A stretch of DNA of 64,000 nucleotides from Cliona cf. orientalis (lineage: Eukaryota; Porifera; Demospongiae; Clionaida; Clionaidae). How positions within the stretch are numbered: position 1 is the first letter of the stretch; the number at the start of each line of letters is the position of its first letter. Below, piece after piece: positions 34,111 through 49,100 of the stretch. The translations under genes and the position numbers were made by a program. The stretch lies in assembly GCA_963930775.1 (NCBI GenBank), contig OZ005691.1, forward strand, positions 7,747,000 through 7,810,999. The letters are read 5' to 3'. Under the pieces are notes generated by a model. It saw nothing but the letters and a program-made list of their open reading frames with translations, ran no database searches and was not told the origin of the DNA.

Positions 34111-37100
34111 ATGGCTCCAAGAAGCGCCAAAAGTAAAGCAAGAAAGAGGTGACCTGCATGCATGCTTCTCACTTCCCTATGCACAAATCAACTTTAAATT
34201 TAATATGACACCCCATAACGTTTCCTATTTCAGAATGCCAGCTAATGCTACTAGTAAAGTAAAGAAAGCACGTAGGAGGGCTTTCCTGAAGATTGCCACG
34301 AGAGTGAGTTTCATAGCAGCAACTGAATAAGCTTATGTAATGGACATTCATTACCAAGGTTGAGAACTGGACGAAGACTTTCAAAACACACGCCATCTTA
34401 ATGGCAGTTGTGAATGGACAGGTACTCTTAGCAGGTGAACCAATAGCATTATATTTGCATGCAGATAAGCCAGTAAGAATGTGCTGATACCACAGGAACT
34501 AAGGAGCTAAAAGAAAAGTTTGATAGTGATACACGTGTAAAGGAAACCTTCCTACAAGTAGTTTTTGATGAAAAGTCCCAAGAAGACAAGAAATTTCAGG
34601 AATTATTGACTGGTAATTTCCGTTTAAACAATATTCCAATTGATACAAATAATATAATATTATGACTGTATTTATAGAATTCCCAGCATGTGAGATAAAC
34701 ATATAACCTGCACAATGCGCATTATTCTTTGGTGTTCACTTACCTCCCTCTCATCCTCGCAGACGTATAATATATATATTTGAGTGGATCTTGATTAGAG
34801 AGGTGGATTACACTTGTCCCCAGATTCTTGGGGTAACAGAGCATACGCCAACGGTATGCATGATTATACCAAACCCTCTCTCCTTCCCCTCAACGGGCCT
34901 GATTAAGTGTAGGTATCAACGTGCAATACTGCTCAGTGGACTTGCACCGACAATTATTCACTATACTGAATGGCACTGCCGAAGTCCGTTTAATTGATTT
35001 CTGGTTTAAAGTGTAGAGTATACAGATTCTGAAGTGTTATGTGCATGCTCCATAGTAATGTGTGCGTGCAAGTTAGCTCTATGGTAATTTAAATATGGTG
35101 GGTTTTTGTCAGATACAGTCACATAGCATTATAGCTGAGCTAGGTATTAAGTGAATTGCTACATTTTATAATCAACTCCTTCAAGGTTTTAATTGGTGGG
35201 GTGTGTAAGCCATGTTGGATTGCTAAACATTATATTCAAAAAAATGTGTCTATTCTTTTGATCACAGCAACAGATCTCGACTTTTCACAATGCACATACA
35301 AATTTTTGAGATGCTTCATATCCCAAGCTCTTCAAGGTATACATGCCTATGATTTTATCATACTGATTTAGTATTGTATTAATCCTCTAGTCGATCAAAA
35401 AACATTGAAGCCCCAGTATAGTGAGGACTGTTTTAAACCAGATTGGTGGCCTAGTGGTCTTCGGTTTATTTCACCAAATCATCCTCCAGGTATGTACCCA
35501 AATACATATATATTTTGTGATTTCAATCTGTAACTATCTTGAGTTCATAAGTAGGAATGGCCCACACGCTCCTGAATATGTATAGATGTTGCAAGTCCCA
35601 AATACCCTCAGTGTAGTTAAGGACAGTCTCATCTGTATTCATCAATGAAATACTAGCACATCTTCAGGAGCTAATACTAGTGCTTGTGAAACAATTGAGT
35701 ACTGATTATGATATTGAAATTGAAGCCCAACTCTAGTACTTTCATAATAGGAAACAGTAAACAACAAATATCTAATCAATCAAGCGGTATAACTGCGATT
35801 AACTACACCCTCTGAAACACTATTTGTAGTTTTCCAATATTGTTCCTGTCAGATTTTTCTTACCTTAAGTAGACAAGGTTGAATCTAAGCTGCTTTTCTT
35901 GATTTTCACCAAGGGCTATTCAGAAATGATAACATTGTGGTAAGAAAAAATTGCAAAAAACGCCATTATAGCTACCCTGACAGTACAATCTTTCGCACAC
36001 GCCCACAAAGTGGAGCGAGCAGCCAACTTAGCCCTCCGCAGGTCCTCGATGAATATCTTGAAGTTTAGCTTTCCATCATTCAAACTGCAAAACAACCCCT
36101 GGAACAATATTGGAACTCGCAGAACAAAAAAAATCGCTCGATTGTTGCAGCTATGTGGCTACACAGCCGTGGCTTGTACTACGCCACTATCGGGTAACAT
36201 CACATCTAACCGCCAATTGGCCACAAATTTGCATGCTAAGTGGCCGTTTGTATGGCGCGCACAATAAGACTTGAGACAGTCCTTAAACGCACTGAGCCGT
36301 AGATGTTGGTTAAGCACATGTGCCAGTAAGGAAGAATACCTAATTTAAGGCACGGCTAAAGTATTGGTACGAAATTGACCGCTCCTCATGTATATGGGTA
36401 TGTAAATGTCATCAACAACGTGCAGAGTTCGTATGCACATGCTTGCATGATACCTACCTAGAAATGGCAACCAGGAAAAAGCGTGAACTGCTTCATACAG
36501 ATAACAGTTTTAGGGTGCCTGGATGGCCAGTGCACCTATTTCTTATCAGTTAAGCCGGGAAGAAAGTATGCACTTCTATAGATACTTGCTTAATTTGTAG
36601 GGTTCTTAAAAACCCATACTTATGGTATCTCAGAACAAGTAACTGTGTGAATTTCCAATTCATAATCTCCAGCACGTTATGTAAGATATACAAATGTGAC
36701 CTGACCGTCTATGAGAAAACCCGGCCAATTGTACAGACTAGGTAGGTCAAAATGAAGGCTTATTTCACCTTCATAACCTATGGTTAGCCTTTGTAGACTA
36801 CAGTAAATGTTGGTAGAATGGTTCTTTGACATGAATAATAGCCCAACTTTGATATTTTTGAATAGTGCACGGATCCCTTATGCCAGATTTTGTCAAATAT
36901 AGTCACAAATATTGTTTATTAAGACAATTGCACGTGTCTGAATCAGATCTTTGAAAAATAGGCAGTTGTGTTCTCTTTCTTTTGCATGTTCAGTGCTAAC
37001 GCAAGACTGCCATGACCTTAGTTTTAGTATACATCCACTCCATTTTGTAGTGCAGTGCAGTGGCTGTATTATACCAGTTGCATAGTCATGGATGTTTATG

Positions 37101-40100
37101 GCGCATATTATAGTTGGGTATCTCTGATATGCAATTTTATCATTATAATACTCATTGGTGCATGTGTGCATGCTCGTAATGTGTTACCATGTGACAGGAG
37201 TCAATGGCACTTATCACTGCATCCAGTGGCACTGTACCTATCTGGTAGCCATACCTCCAGTGCGCATTCAGCGTATTAACCAATAATATGTGGATTGTGA
37301 ATGACATCATTACTTGTAATTGCCGATTATCTTTGCACGAGGCATCTAATTCTGTTACACTGTCTGGTCACATTTGTGTGTATGTATGTATGTGTATAAT
37401 ATGACTGTCATGCTTATTCTTCCCAACCATTCCTTTGATGTAGTTCACTTTATTTATGACTGGGTCCATAGCCAGTTGTGTCAGTGGCCTGTCTGTTGTG
37501 CATCCCAGTCCAGCAATGCCGAGAAAGAAACTTTTTAGCTCGGGTTGATTAGCTTCTGGCCACCTCCCATTTGTATGGACTTGTACATGGACATAAATGT
37601 GACTAGATCTGAGAAAACCCGGCATATTGTCAAAACGCACGTGTGGCACAATGCTCTTTTTTAGCACCAATTTCTACTTACTGTTGCCACCGCCTGCAGG
37701 GGTAAACGTAAGTTACAAAGGCCAAATAGTCCTTCAGTTTGACCTACCTAGTCCGTACGGCTGCAATACACAGAGCCTTTTGCTATGGGCGCTAGTTAGA
37801 ATTCCCGCCAGCGGGCTATCTAGATATAGCCAGATTCATAAAACTATTGTACATTAGCTCATCCTTTAGCTTCTTAGACATTGAACAACAATAGGTGGCT
37901 GTTGTCAATGACGAAATTTGACCCTTGCTCAATCTTTACATTCATTTCGAACAGGTCCACCCATGTGATTTCCGGTTCACATGTAGGCTATATGCGTGCA
38001 TAGCAACGCCTTTAGACCGTAATTTCTTGATTATTGGGGGTGTGGCACAAAGCTCTCTAGCTCCACAGCCAAGTGCATGTAGGATGTATCTCAGACTTGA
38101 GACACATCCCCCATCATGTGTGTTCTTGAAGATAGCTGGCTGAGAAAGAAGGCCTAGTGGTGATGAGAAAATGCCGTTTAAGGAGCAAATTTTAGTTTAT
38201 TGTGGTAGGAGCTGCCAGTTATTGATTATCATTGACAATATATATTTGTCACTGAGGTACTGAGCAGCACCCTGAGCTCCATGCTAGATACGCTACTAGT
38301 ACTGCAATTGCAAATATACAGCTAACTAGATTTTCATGGATTGACAAATATGGAGGGCTTCTTAGATCTGGTCACAAATATAACCTTAGTATAGTGATAG
38401 AAAACTCTAAGTAGCTCAGTACTGGAAATAATATTATTGATCATTTATGTATATAGGTGAAGATAATCCATTAATTATACAAGAAATGATCAAGATTGCT
38501 GAGTGTTATCAACAGTATCAAAGTAAGAAATTAAGTGTAATATAGCCATGTACATAATAAGTATTAAAATCCCATACTGGGTGTTTTCCCAAATCCAGTC
38601 AAATAATATTAGATTAGTAATTACTGTAGAATCCTGGCAATTACACCCCCCCCCCCCCCCTTGTGCAACCCCCTGCACTTTTCAGAGTTCTCTCCACAGT
38701 GATCAGTTATGATAAAGTTGCCAACTCAAAATTATCACCACTAGCTAACCATTCACCTAGCTATATTTCACTACAAAGGGGTACATAACCTCATTGTCAT
38801 GTCTTGGGCATGCCTATAACCACTGATTTTGTAGTAAACACAGGATACAGATCCACTACTATACTGTGCCTAAACTTCTGACATGCATATCCTACAGGAA
38901 AAGATTCTATTGAATTTCCTGATCAAGATTTAGGTAAGTTGGCTAGTGTTATATAATTCTTGTACCAACAGATACACTGTATAGCACAAGGTAGTGGCTA
39001 ATAGTGTTGTGAATATATATTCAACTGTTAGTGTATTACATCTTACTGTTTGCATATTATTTAGTCGCATTATTATTGATTATTTTTGCTTGCCATGATA
39101 CTCAAGCAAGTTGTGATTATCTGATCCCTGTTTGTATACTTTTGGGTATTGCCATCCTTACTCCATCCTTCAATTGTTTTTGTACTTGTTTCTGTTCTGT
39201 GTAAGTGCACCTACAGTAGTAAGTATAAGATGTGAGGTGCTGAAGTTTGTGCGTGAGCGCAAAGTCATAGCCACGCCCCTCATTAACTTGCCTAGGTGAT
39301 AAAACAGGTTGACAAAGAAGGCTGTTTCAGGCAGCCAAATAGTGATAAGACTCTATTTGCTACCATTAATTTTATTGACTCTCTTTGTCACTGAAGTTAC
39401 TATGGAGCTGGCTGTTATGCGAATTGCTGAGGGCTAGGTCCAGAGCCAGTCCTTGCCCGTACGAGTAGTCGAGTTTAAATATCTCAGCATAGCACCAGGG
39501 ACGATTTATAGTCCCTGCAGCTGGTAGCACTAGTGTTGCCTGCTGGCCTCTGCTATATAGTGCTCGCACGGGAGAGCCTGGTGATAGCTGTCGAGATAAC
39601 GCAAAACTAGTGTTTCATGGACTAGTGCACTACAAAATGGAGTGATTTATACTCGAACTAAAATGAGAGGTCAAGGCAATCTTGTAATGCCCTTAAAATG
39701 AAAAGGAAAGAGAGAAAGAATTAATGACAATTGGCTGTTTTTTGAACATCTGGTTCTGACATGTACTATTGTTTTGATTTTAGTCTAATTAGATAGATAA
39801 TTATTTGCTGGAGATTCTAATTTTGGCACTTAGAAAGTTCACAAAGTTACCTATTTTGAGATATTATTTGAATGTTTGTAATGTATTACATGTATGGGAG
39901 TATCCATGCCATCCTCACTGAATTCAAAGTATACCATAGTCTAAGTATTGTTAGAACTCTTAATATTATTATGTACACTAGTGTCCAGAAAAGGGGCTCA
40001 CAGAATAATGTAGTCCATACATCCATTTACTGTGTTCAGCAATAGTATACTACTTAAGAATGTAATATTTGCAGGAGAAACTTCATTACAAAGCCTTACT

Positions 40101-43100
40101 ACATCTTCGGTTTCTCCAACAATGTTTGTGGATGATCAACAAGATCTCGGTAAGGCAGATAAGTTGTAAAGGTTAAGACACTCTCTATGGAAGTTAATGG
40201 GCTCAGACCTTAAATATATGACCCAATAAGCATTTAGAGGGATCTGTTCCCAAAAGGAAAAGTTGCAAGTTTGGCCCATAGTGCTTCTGAGGCCTTAGTA
40301 TCTTATGTTGTTAAGCCTCTACTTGCATGCATGAGGGTTGTAGTAGTCATTTTGTGTGCACACTGTTCTGCAGTGTGCGCAAGGTGCTATCACTGAATAT
40401 CACACAAATAATATTTACCTCATTCTTGGAGCTTTGCAAAAAAGGCTTACTGTTCAGCATGTCTGTGGTTTATCAGGCACACCCACTCTACTGGCATGCA
40501 CTGATGCGACTGTGCATGCTCAAACTCAGTGTTGGAAAGGGTCATCAAATCATTCAACAGCACTACAGTAGAGTATTACGATACTACGCTACAGTGGATA
40601 CAGGGTGCGTGAGGTATGTGCTCTATAGAGCTCTAGTTATAGAAAGTTTTTGGATACAAGTGAACAGGTTTGTTCCTGCACTACACAGGTACTTAAGTAT
40701 TGTGGTATATAGTGGACATGATTTTCTTTTTTCTTTTTTGGCACTGACATCTTTACATTTTCCTTCAGTTTCATTCATTTTTTATACTTGTTACCGTTCT
40801 ATTTATTTGCTCATAGAGTAGCTGGTGGTTTGATCATTCTATTCTCAGATTGGTTCTCGATGGTTAAAACTACTTTTTTCATTGGCATTGTCATTGGCAA
40901 GTAGAAGGGAGGTGCTGCAGTTTGCGTGCTTATGCAATAGTTGTACCCATGTTCCTCGGTAACTCATGCTTGTACTATAGTTGGCTGACAAAATGGCTGT
41001 TTTAGGCCAAGTAGCAATGAGTAACCTCTGCTTAGGGAGCAAATTTTAGAGGTCAGTTTGTTCATCATTGGTAGTAGGTACCACTTACCAATTTTCTATG
41101 AAAATATTAATTTTATCACCGAGCTACTGATCTGGGTATTAGTATGCCGAGAACTGAGGGGCTGAGGTACAGGTGCGCCTGGATTGGAAATGGAAGGAAT
41201 AAAGTCTATTGCACAGTCCCACCACACAAACTGATGGCTGTTGGGTGTGAGACTGCTATAATTGGGGTGAACGTGAGTGAGCCCCACATAAATGTTACAT
41301 TGAAGTGCACAATTTACAGTACCTTCAGGCCTTGCGAAAGAGGGCCCATGGGCGGTGCATTTTACATTGAGCCAAGTTTGGGGGATGGGCTGATATTTGA
41401 TGTATAAGTATCACATTTAGACACGAAAGAGCACCCAGGTAAGTTATATACCTATGTTATCTTCATAATTTGAATAGTACGGAAGTGGCTACTATTAATT
41501 TCAGCCTTATTTAAGCACGGTTACCAATTGAGAGCGAGGGCGACTGGCTATCTGGCCGATACTTCACCGTATGTTGTTGACAGTAGCTATATTAAGTGGG
41601 TGTGGTTACGATCGCTAGCCGTGCATGATCATTACTTAGTGCTGAAACATTTCATAAAGCTAGCTAGGCTTAGTTTATGGCTGTTTGGCAGGTTACATAT
41701 CGATCTTATACTATATAATAAGTAGAATATTCGAAGTTCAGTCATCATAAACCTGCCATTTGAGCTGTGTTTTCTAGGGCAAATACACATGGGTGCATAT
41801 TTGAATAAACATTAGACCTTAGCAGGAAATTGAGCCCAAAGTGGGGGATGGACCGATATTTCGTAGTGGGCCTTCTTTCGCGAGGGTACGATATATGTGT
41901 ATATAACGTCCGTCATCCTGTATATAACGTGTATATAACGTCCGCTGCTTCATGTATAGTACCTACAGGGTCACATGCAATGTTTTCTGTCGAAATCTGG
42001 GAGCTCAAAACAGCTGCGAGTGTGCATTCTAATTGAGTGAATTTGCGAATTAAGATTGGAGTCTTGGAATAAGACTAAAGGCAAGAACAAGAAGAAGCAA
42101 TTATAAACCATCAAGAACTAAGGCTGCAAACGAAGCCACAAAGTCGAGACAGAGCTTGTTCTCAGTCAGAGTCTACACCTCAAGAATGTGAGGAGTGGCT
42201 TACATTTAAGGTGAACAGTTGTTCGGTAGACGAGCTTCTCAGATCCTGCGCTGAGAGTCTAATAGAGCAGCATTCATCCTTGCAATTGCATTTGGCCTAA
42301 GTTAGTGCTGTGTGACTGCTTTGGTGATAATGATCTGCACTTTTTTTCATCTTCTCTGACAGCTCAGGCTCGCCCTGTACAGGCCCTGCAAGACATTAGT
42401 ATAGCAATACCACTTAACAGTACAGAATATGGAAGGAGCAGGTGGCAGTGTGGTCGTAGCTCAGTGGTTATAGTACAGGTGGCTGAAGCCAGAGATCTGG
42501 GTTCTATTCTCCATGGCTTTCAGTTCTCATTTTCAGTCTGTGTATAATATCACTACCGTAAAGTCTGGTTAATAAGCGCATATTTTTTAATAAGTGCATG
42601 CTTCCTTCCTGTTGTTAAGCATTGTCTAATAAGCGCATGCGCCCAATAAAAATGGCAGTGGTATTTGCTGTTCGATCAAGAGTGTTCCATGCTCTACATG
42701 GCTAGAACTACCTATTTTCAGATAGCCAGCTGCACGAGATCGACTATACTCAACACTGAGATGTTCCACTGAGATGGGTTCGGACTTTTGACTTTGGCCG
42801 AAGCGAGTCTCGCCAAAGAAGTCGGCTATTTTTCTTCCAGCGATGGCTTCCGATCATACTCTTATGAACTATTACAGAGCTTAGTCCAAGAATTGCTGTG
42901 TTCATAGCTTGCTAGCTTTGTGATTAAGCACTCGAACGTGCTGGCCGTGGGCGGGGCCAAAATTTCACTCTCTATTAACCGATTATAAGCCAAGAGGTCA
43001 TGACGTCATACGTATTGCCAACGCCGAATTGTATTCAAGAAAGTATAGTGACACAAATAAAGTGTCTTGTACAGCATAGCAGCACAGCCACACAGGCAGT

Positions 43101-46100
43101 ACAGGCCTTCATGATATGTAAGACAGGTAGCTGCTACATTCTAGTACGCCACTAGGGCGCTACTATACACACTATAAGCTACAAACATACACAAAAGCAT
43201 AAAGCTTACTTACCTCCATAATGGCCGCCGTCTTCGAGTCGCTCCCAGGTAAGCGCTTGGCTCTGTTGAAAAGCTCGTCATATCTGTGTAGGTATAGACC
43301 TAGTCTAGCTATATACTTAGCGACAGAGCTGTAACTCCTGCCCTGTGGTAGAAAACGTACCGCTCTCGTACCCGGATCGATCGCCATTATCGTCGATCTT
43401 CACAAAATCATTTTTAGTGGGAAGCGGTGGGTTGGGCCAACCGTGACCTCACGCCACAGGTATGCAAGGGAGGCCCCCTAGTAGTCATTGACAGGAAGCC
43501 AAGCCTATGGCTTCTCGTTCTTTGGAATGCAGGCGGTGCCATAGCGCTAATATAGCTATACTGGCTCGATATCGCGCCTATGGCAGTTCGCATGCATGAC
43601 ACGAAATCGCGCCTATGGCGTATAATCGGTAAAGTGCACACCATGTAAGAGGGGCATGTTTCCTTACCACCCAGAGTGATAAGCGCATGCACTTATTAAC
43701 CAGACTTTACGGTATCTTATAAGACTGATACAGCTGGTTCATGCATACCTGATTGTGGTAGTCTGGTGAAGAATAATACGAATATGCGAGTTAAAATTTC
43801 ATTGCTTTGAGTTAACTATATTGTGATATTAAATTATTATGTTTATCTGGGCCATCCATACTCATAGAATTGGTAGACTATGGTATTAATATTTATAATC
43901 TATTTAGGTGATCACCTAAGCACCTCCACTCCCATAAAAAGCCAAGGTAGGTGCCCCAACATTATGAGCACTGATCTGTCCAAGTCATGTGCTCTTGCAA
44001 GTGAAGTAATTCTCTTCTTATTATTATATTGCATACTGGTACTACTTATTATGTAGGAGAACACCTTAGCATCTCAACTACCTCCATAAGCCAAGGTAAG
44101 TATCCCAATAGTGACATGCAGTCAATGTCATAATATGCTACTGTGAACAAATTATCCTTGCATAATTGGAAATTTTTATAAGGTTTGATTTGGGAGTTGT
44201 TAAAGATGTGCCATTTAATGATACATGTACACCTATGATACAGTAACCCTATGTGCATCTGCAGTAGATAAAGCAGTGTGAATGGGTAAAGGAATGTGTT
44301 TGTCCGTCTGTTGTCGTGGTCATTGTTGACACAAAGCATCCTGATCTGGATGTATAGGCACCTAACGGTGATCAAACCATCAATATGGCAAAAGATTGAT
44401 TTCGCTTGGCTTGGAATTGAACGACACCGGCCACAAGGCCCAAGAATGCTTGATTTAGCAACTATAGGCCATTAGAAATGAATAGTCATTCTTAAGTAGT
44501 GGGGGAAGGGGGTATTATCAGTTGTGATATAATATATTTACAGAATGGATGCTTAAGCTTTATGACCTGGCTTTGAATCCAGCCTCAGTTGCTTGTTCAC
44601 CGAGCTACCGTATTTACAGGTGGATGCAGGGTGACCATATTCATGACATATGGGTGCAGATGTGGAGGTGTTTGTATGGTTTGTAATGGCACTGATTATC
44701 TGCCCATGAGTTATACAGGCCGCAGAGCTCTCTCTTTACTATTCCCATCTGAGACCGTAAATTGGGTTCCTGTATGATTGTAGGGTCTGGCCTCCGGTGT
44801 GGGGGTCGAAATAAGTACTAGTGCGATTTATATTACTCACTTGCTTAGTTAGTACACCTGGGAACAGGGCAGGCCATGCTTGCAAAGGTTTCCTTGTACA
44901 GGGTAAAATCAATTTGTGCCCATCGAAGGGATTTGCAGGCAGGTGCTTGTCGACGGTAATTGGTATTGTAGGATAGCCAGCAGTCGCCTTTATATCATAA
45001 TTATGTCCTGCCTGCATTGACTATGTTGCCATGAGATCGGGGGGTACTTTGAGGGTGATTAATAGTGAGCATGCCAGCGTAGATGGCAAAGCACTTTACC
45101 CGCAGCATGATATCTGTCATCTTGCCTTTTTTCTGTGGTTGTCATGCGTGATGGCAGCAGCCTCTTTGTCTTGATAAACCCATGTGTCTGGAATTAGTTC
45201 TGCTATATTGACAAATTCCAAGTTTTATATCTTTTATGAGCTTCTGCGGTAAGGATATTGCTATTTATGTGGTTGATGATTGTGGCCCCTGTTGAACCAA
45301 CAGTGGAGTGGCATTTGCTGCTGGCGGTGCTGCACTAGTGCTAGGGGTGGATATCGCTTAGCCTCGTACCCAGGCCGCTCCCATGTTTTCAATATTGGAG
45401 TGGCCTGGGTACGAGGCTAGATATTGCTGGCTGAGGTTGTGTTGTAGCCTCGTACCCAGGCCACTCCCATGTTTTCAATGTTACACGCAGAAGAGGTGAG
45501 GGGGGCAGAAATAATATGTGATTGATGAGATGATCATGGATTCTACATGTATGTGTATGAAGTACATACCCAAGTGGCTGTATGAGAGCTATGGCTAACG
45601 AGGGTAAGAGTTGCTGATATGGCTGCACCTGTGTTTTAGCGCCCTTTGCATGTGACGGGCAAATTGCTATGCGAGCCAGTGTGCCGATATAATGTGAACA
45701 CAGCAGTAGCTATACTTAATGCTGTGCGCTGATGTATATGTGCATACGGTTGTGCCATACCTACTCAACAAAGTGATTGGGGTCATCACAGAGACAAAAA
45801 GTGGTCTGGCGTTGCGCAGAGCTCCTGTAAGTGCTCCAGCATTTGCCAGACCATCAATGCCGCCCTAGCTTATAAACATGCAACTATTTAAATTTCAAAG
45901 CTCACCCACCGCAATATATGAGCAAGCAACAATGTAAGCCAGCACCTAGATCACTTCCCCACCCAGCTTGCTGCATAGTGCTAGAACACAATATTTGGAA
46001 AACCACAACAGAAGTAACTCTAAAGTAAATTACCATAATATGTGTGTATGTGTTAAACAATACAGTAGGTCGGGTTTTGAATGCATAGTTAAACGATTGC

Positions 46101-49100
46101 GAATGGTGCTGTACAAGCCAGATTGCAATTCTAATGATTGCAAATTGCCAAATGAGACTCAATCTTAGGTATAGAGGTGTGGCTTATAAGACTGCATGTG
46201 GCATGGGCTATTAATAGAATACCATACTACTTGAGCGACAGTTGCGCTTGGCTAGGTCATAGGTATTGGCAGGTTGACGGCTTGAACAATCGATCATTCT
46301 TGACGATAGATAGTTGTAGGTACATGCATGCAATTGTACAAGTAGATTGAACCATAGGGGGAGGAGGGATTGGAAATGTGCGTATACAGTGCGGGGCTAA
46401 GCTCGTCACGGTCACGTGACTTCATCAAAGTTCGTGACTGGCACAAAACCTCTTGAAGACAGCCTGTCTGGGCATAGCCTGGGATCCATCTATGCATATA
46501 ACCAGGAGCATATGTGCCGCCCGAAGGGCGGCGAAGGAGCATCCGACTACCGTAGGGTTGGCTGTAGCATGTGTTAGGCAAAGTACTTAAGACTACACTT
46601 CCTTATTTGGAATGTATAGCTGGTGCAGTGCATAGCAGAATACTTTTGTACAAGCCACACTATACCAACTAATTGACTTAGTCTGTAGTGTGGTTGTAGA
46701 CCATGTACTACGGGCGATGCTATCACTATGGAGATCGGTCAGAGCTTAACCAATGGAAGTACCCTGCAGCTGGCCACCCCATATAAGGTAAAGCGTTGCT
46801 AACGAACTTCACCTTACACATCTGACATGCAGTCAGACGCTCTTTCGCCACCCTTCGGGCAGCTCATATGCTCCTGATATAACTCATCAGGGATCCAAAG
46901 CCAAATATTTAAGGCAAAAATGGCACTTTTTAGAAAGGTTTTGAAGACATACGATTCGCTGATTGGTTTTGTGTAATTTTTACGAGACCTGTGCACAGTA
47001 TAGAGTTTCTTTCAATGCCTGGCACGAACTATGGGCATCTAGAGAATGCAACCATTGCGTCGAAGTAAGTTCTTTTCTTTCAAAACGACCACACTAAGCT
47101 CAGGTCAGTCTAAACATCGGTAGACTTTGGTGTCAAAATGCTCACTGGAGAGCACACCACATCCAGAGCGCTTGTGAATGTTTCACTTGCACTCTGCATC
47201 TGACTGTAGACCAGGAGCGGTGGACTTTTCTTTTGGGTTGGTCACCATTTGCAAAGGAAATTACACTAAGAATTTTAGAGTGTACAACAGCAGGCACGAC
47301 AACTGAGACTGTTCAGATCACTCTTTTCACTACATCATCTCATGCTCCATAGCACTATACTTAGTTTTGGTCAGGTTACCGTCGAATTCTGGGCCATAAG
47401 AGAGCCATAGACTATGATACTGTGCTACACTAGCATACAGTATAGCCTTGCTAAAGGGGTGTATCCAACGTGACAAGCTTGTTCTGTGATGTCACTATAC
47501 GAGCTAAATGTGCATTTCCAATCCCTCCTCCCCCTCTATTATCTATGATTGAACACACGTGAGATCGAGAACGCATGCATGTTTGCGACACGCTCGAGCA
47601 AAAGGATGCGGTCATATGTGTACCATTATTCATTACATATTCTTTTTCCTGAGATTCTTGATTCTTTTGTATAAAAACTCACAATTTGCAATCAAAAGAA
47701 TCTTGCATTCAAAATCCGACCTACGGTATTGTATTAGTACTTGCAATTACACATTATTTTGTGCCGTATCACTTCTATAACTTGTGGCGCCCCTGACAAG
47801 TGGCATTGCTTGCTGGCTTGCATTTATTGCTGGCTATTTGCTGTGCATGGGTGTGCTTTGCAATTCATAATGGCTGTAGGTAAGTGGCATTGCTGCTGGC
47901 TTGTTGTTTGCTAATTGCTGCAGGTGTGTGTTGCAATATTATTAAGAATGTAATCAGTTTGTGCATGCGCTCCTGCCATTGCATGTGCAGCATGTGCCCT
48001 GCATGTGGGTGATCACAAGAATATGCGCAGCTGAACATAAGATACGATGTGTATGGGTACGTGCACTGTGGTGCCGGGCACTGTCACTGTGTGTATGTGT
48101 ATGTTTGTGTGCACCTGGCCTAGCTTTATCGGGGGGGGGGGGGTGGGGGAGCAGAGGCAACCATGCAGCTTCTTTTTTCGCTCAACATTAAGTAGTGTGT
48201 AATGTGAACCAATGCAATGGCCTGATGAATGTGTCTCTCCCTTACCCTGGTTAAATTACTGTTGGAGACTGCTAGGTCGTTTGCTTATTAGCTAGACCAT
48301 AAGAGTTACCTATTCGCTCACTCCTAGCTTTGATGGTGTCATTTCACTTCATGCATGAACATCCTTGCTCAGTTCAAATTAGGGAAATTATCTTAATGGT
48401 GAGAATGGCCTGTGAACTACGTGCATATGCGCATGTACAGGGTATGTTTTGCGCTAACTTAGCTAGATACTCCATAGTTAAGTATTTAGATTACAGAAGT
48501 TTCAACTGAAAGATACTGCTAGCATTATGAAGACCCCGTTGGTAATTTACCTGGAAGCCCTTTCGTGCCTACCTGTGACACCGATACCTCGAATATTGGC
48601 CCATCCCCCAGTCTGGGCCCAGTATAAGGTGCACCGCCCATGGGCCCTTTTTCACGACAGTGCAGTAGTAGTATCATGTAGTACAGCCAGTGCCTTGTCA
48701 GAAATTTATAGCATACACATAAGCTAAGACGCCTATTTGCCAGTGTGCTATGACTTGTTGTCTTGTTGGATCTACATACATACTCTTCAAGAAGCCATTA
48801 CTCTTTCTCGTCATTCGAAAGGTTGCCAAGGAGCAAAGAAGGCAGAACTGACCAGGAAATAACACCCAAACTTTTGAAAATGATTATCCCTATGAAACCT
48901 TGTTTATCATAGGCATCGGAACTAAAGGGGGTGGGTGGGTGGGGGAGGCATCCCCCCCTCCCATTCTTTCGGGCTAATACATCCACTTTTGCCTTGTGCT
49001 AAGCAAACAACAGTGAATTTATCATTTTATCAGTTTATAATAGCGTTCTGTCACCTCTGAGTCAACTAGTTGCTTCGCTTCTCTCATTGAAATCGACTGT

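Noticed and set aside
34504-34506. Alternative acceptor at CCACAG (exon start 34496) for OTU exon 4
   Set aside because: It brings an in-frame TAA at once given the phase of exon 3; the acceptor at 34503 keeps the frame.
40327-40821. 164-codon plus-strand ORF
   Set aside because: It is hydrophobic and Cys/Tyr/Phe-rich in an AT-rich intron, overlaps a foldback-arm repeat at its end, and shows no domain or splice context. Probably chance.
42450-42550. Functional tRNA gene
   Set aside because: A and B box-like motifs are present but the anticodon and acceptor stems do not fold convincingly; SINE-type relic preferred.
45359-45419. Rho-independent-type terminator or bacterial hairpin
   Set aside because: The context is eukaryotic, and the hairpin arm is the terminus of a dispersed TIR family.
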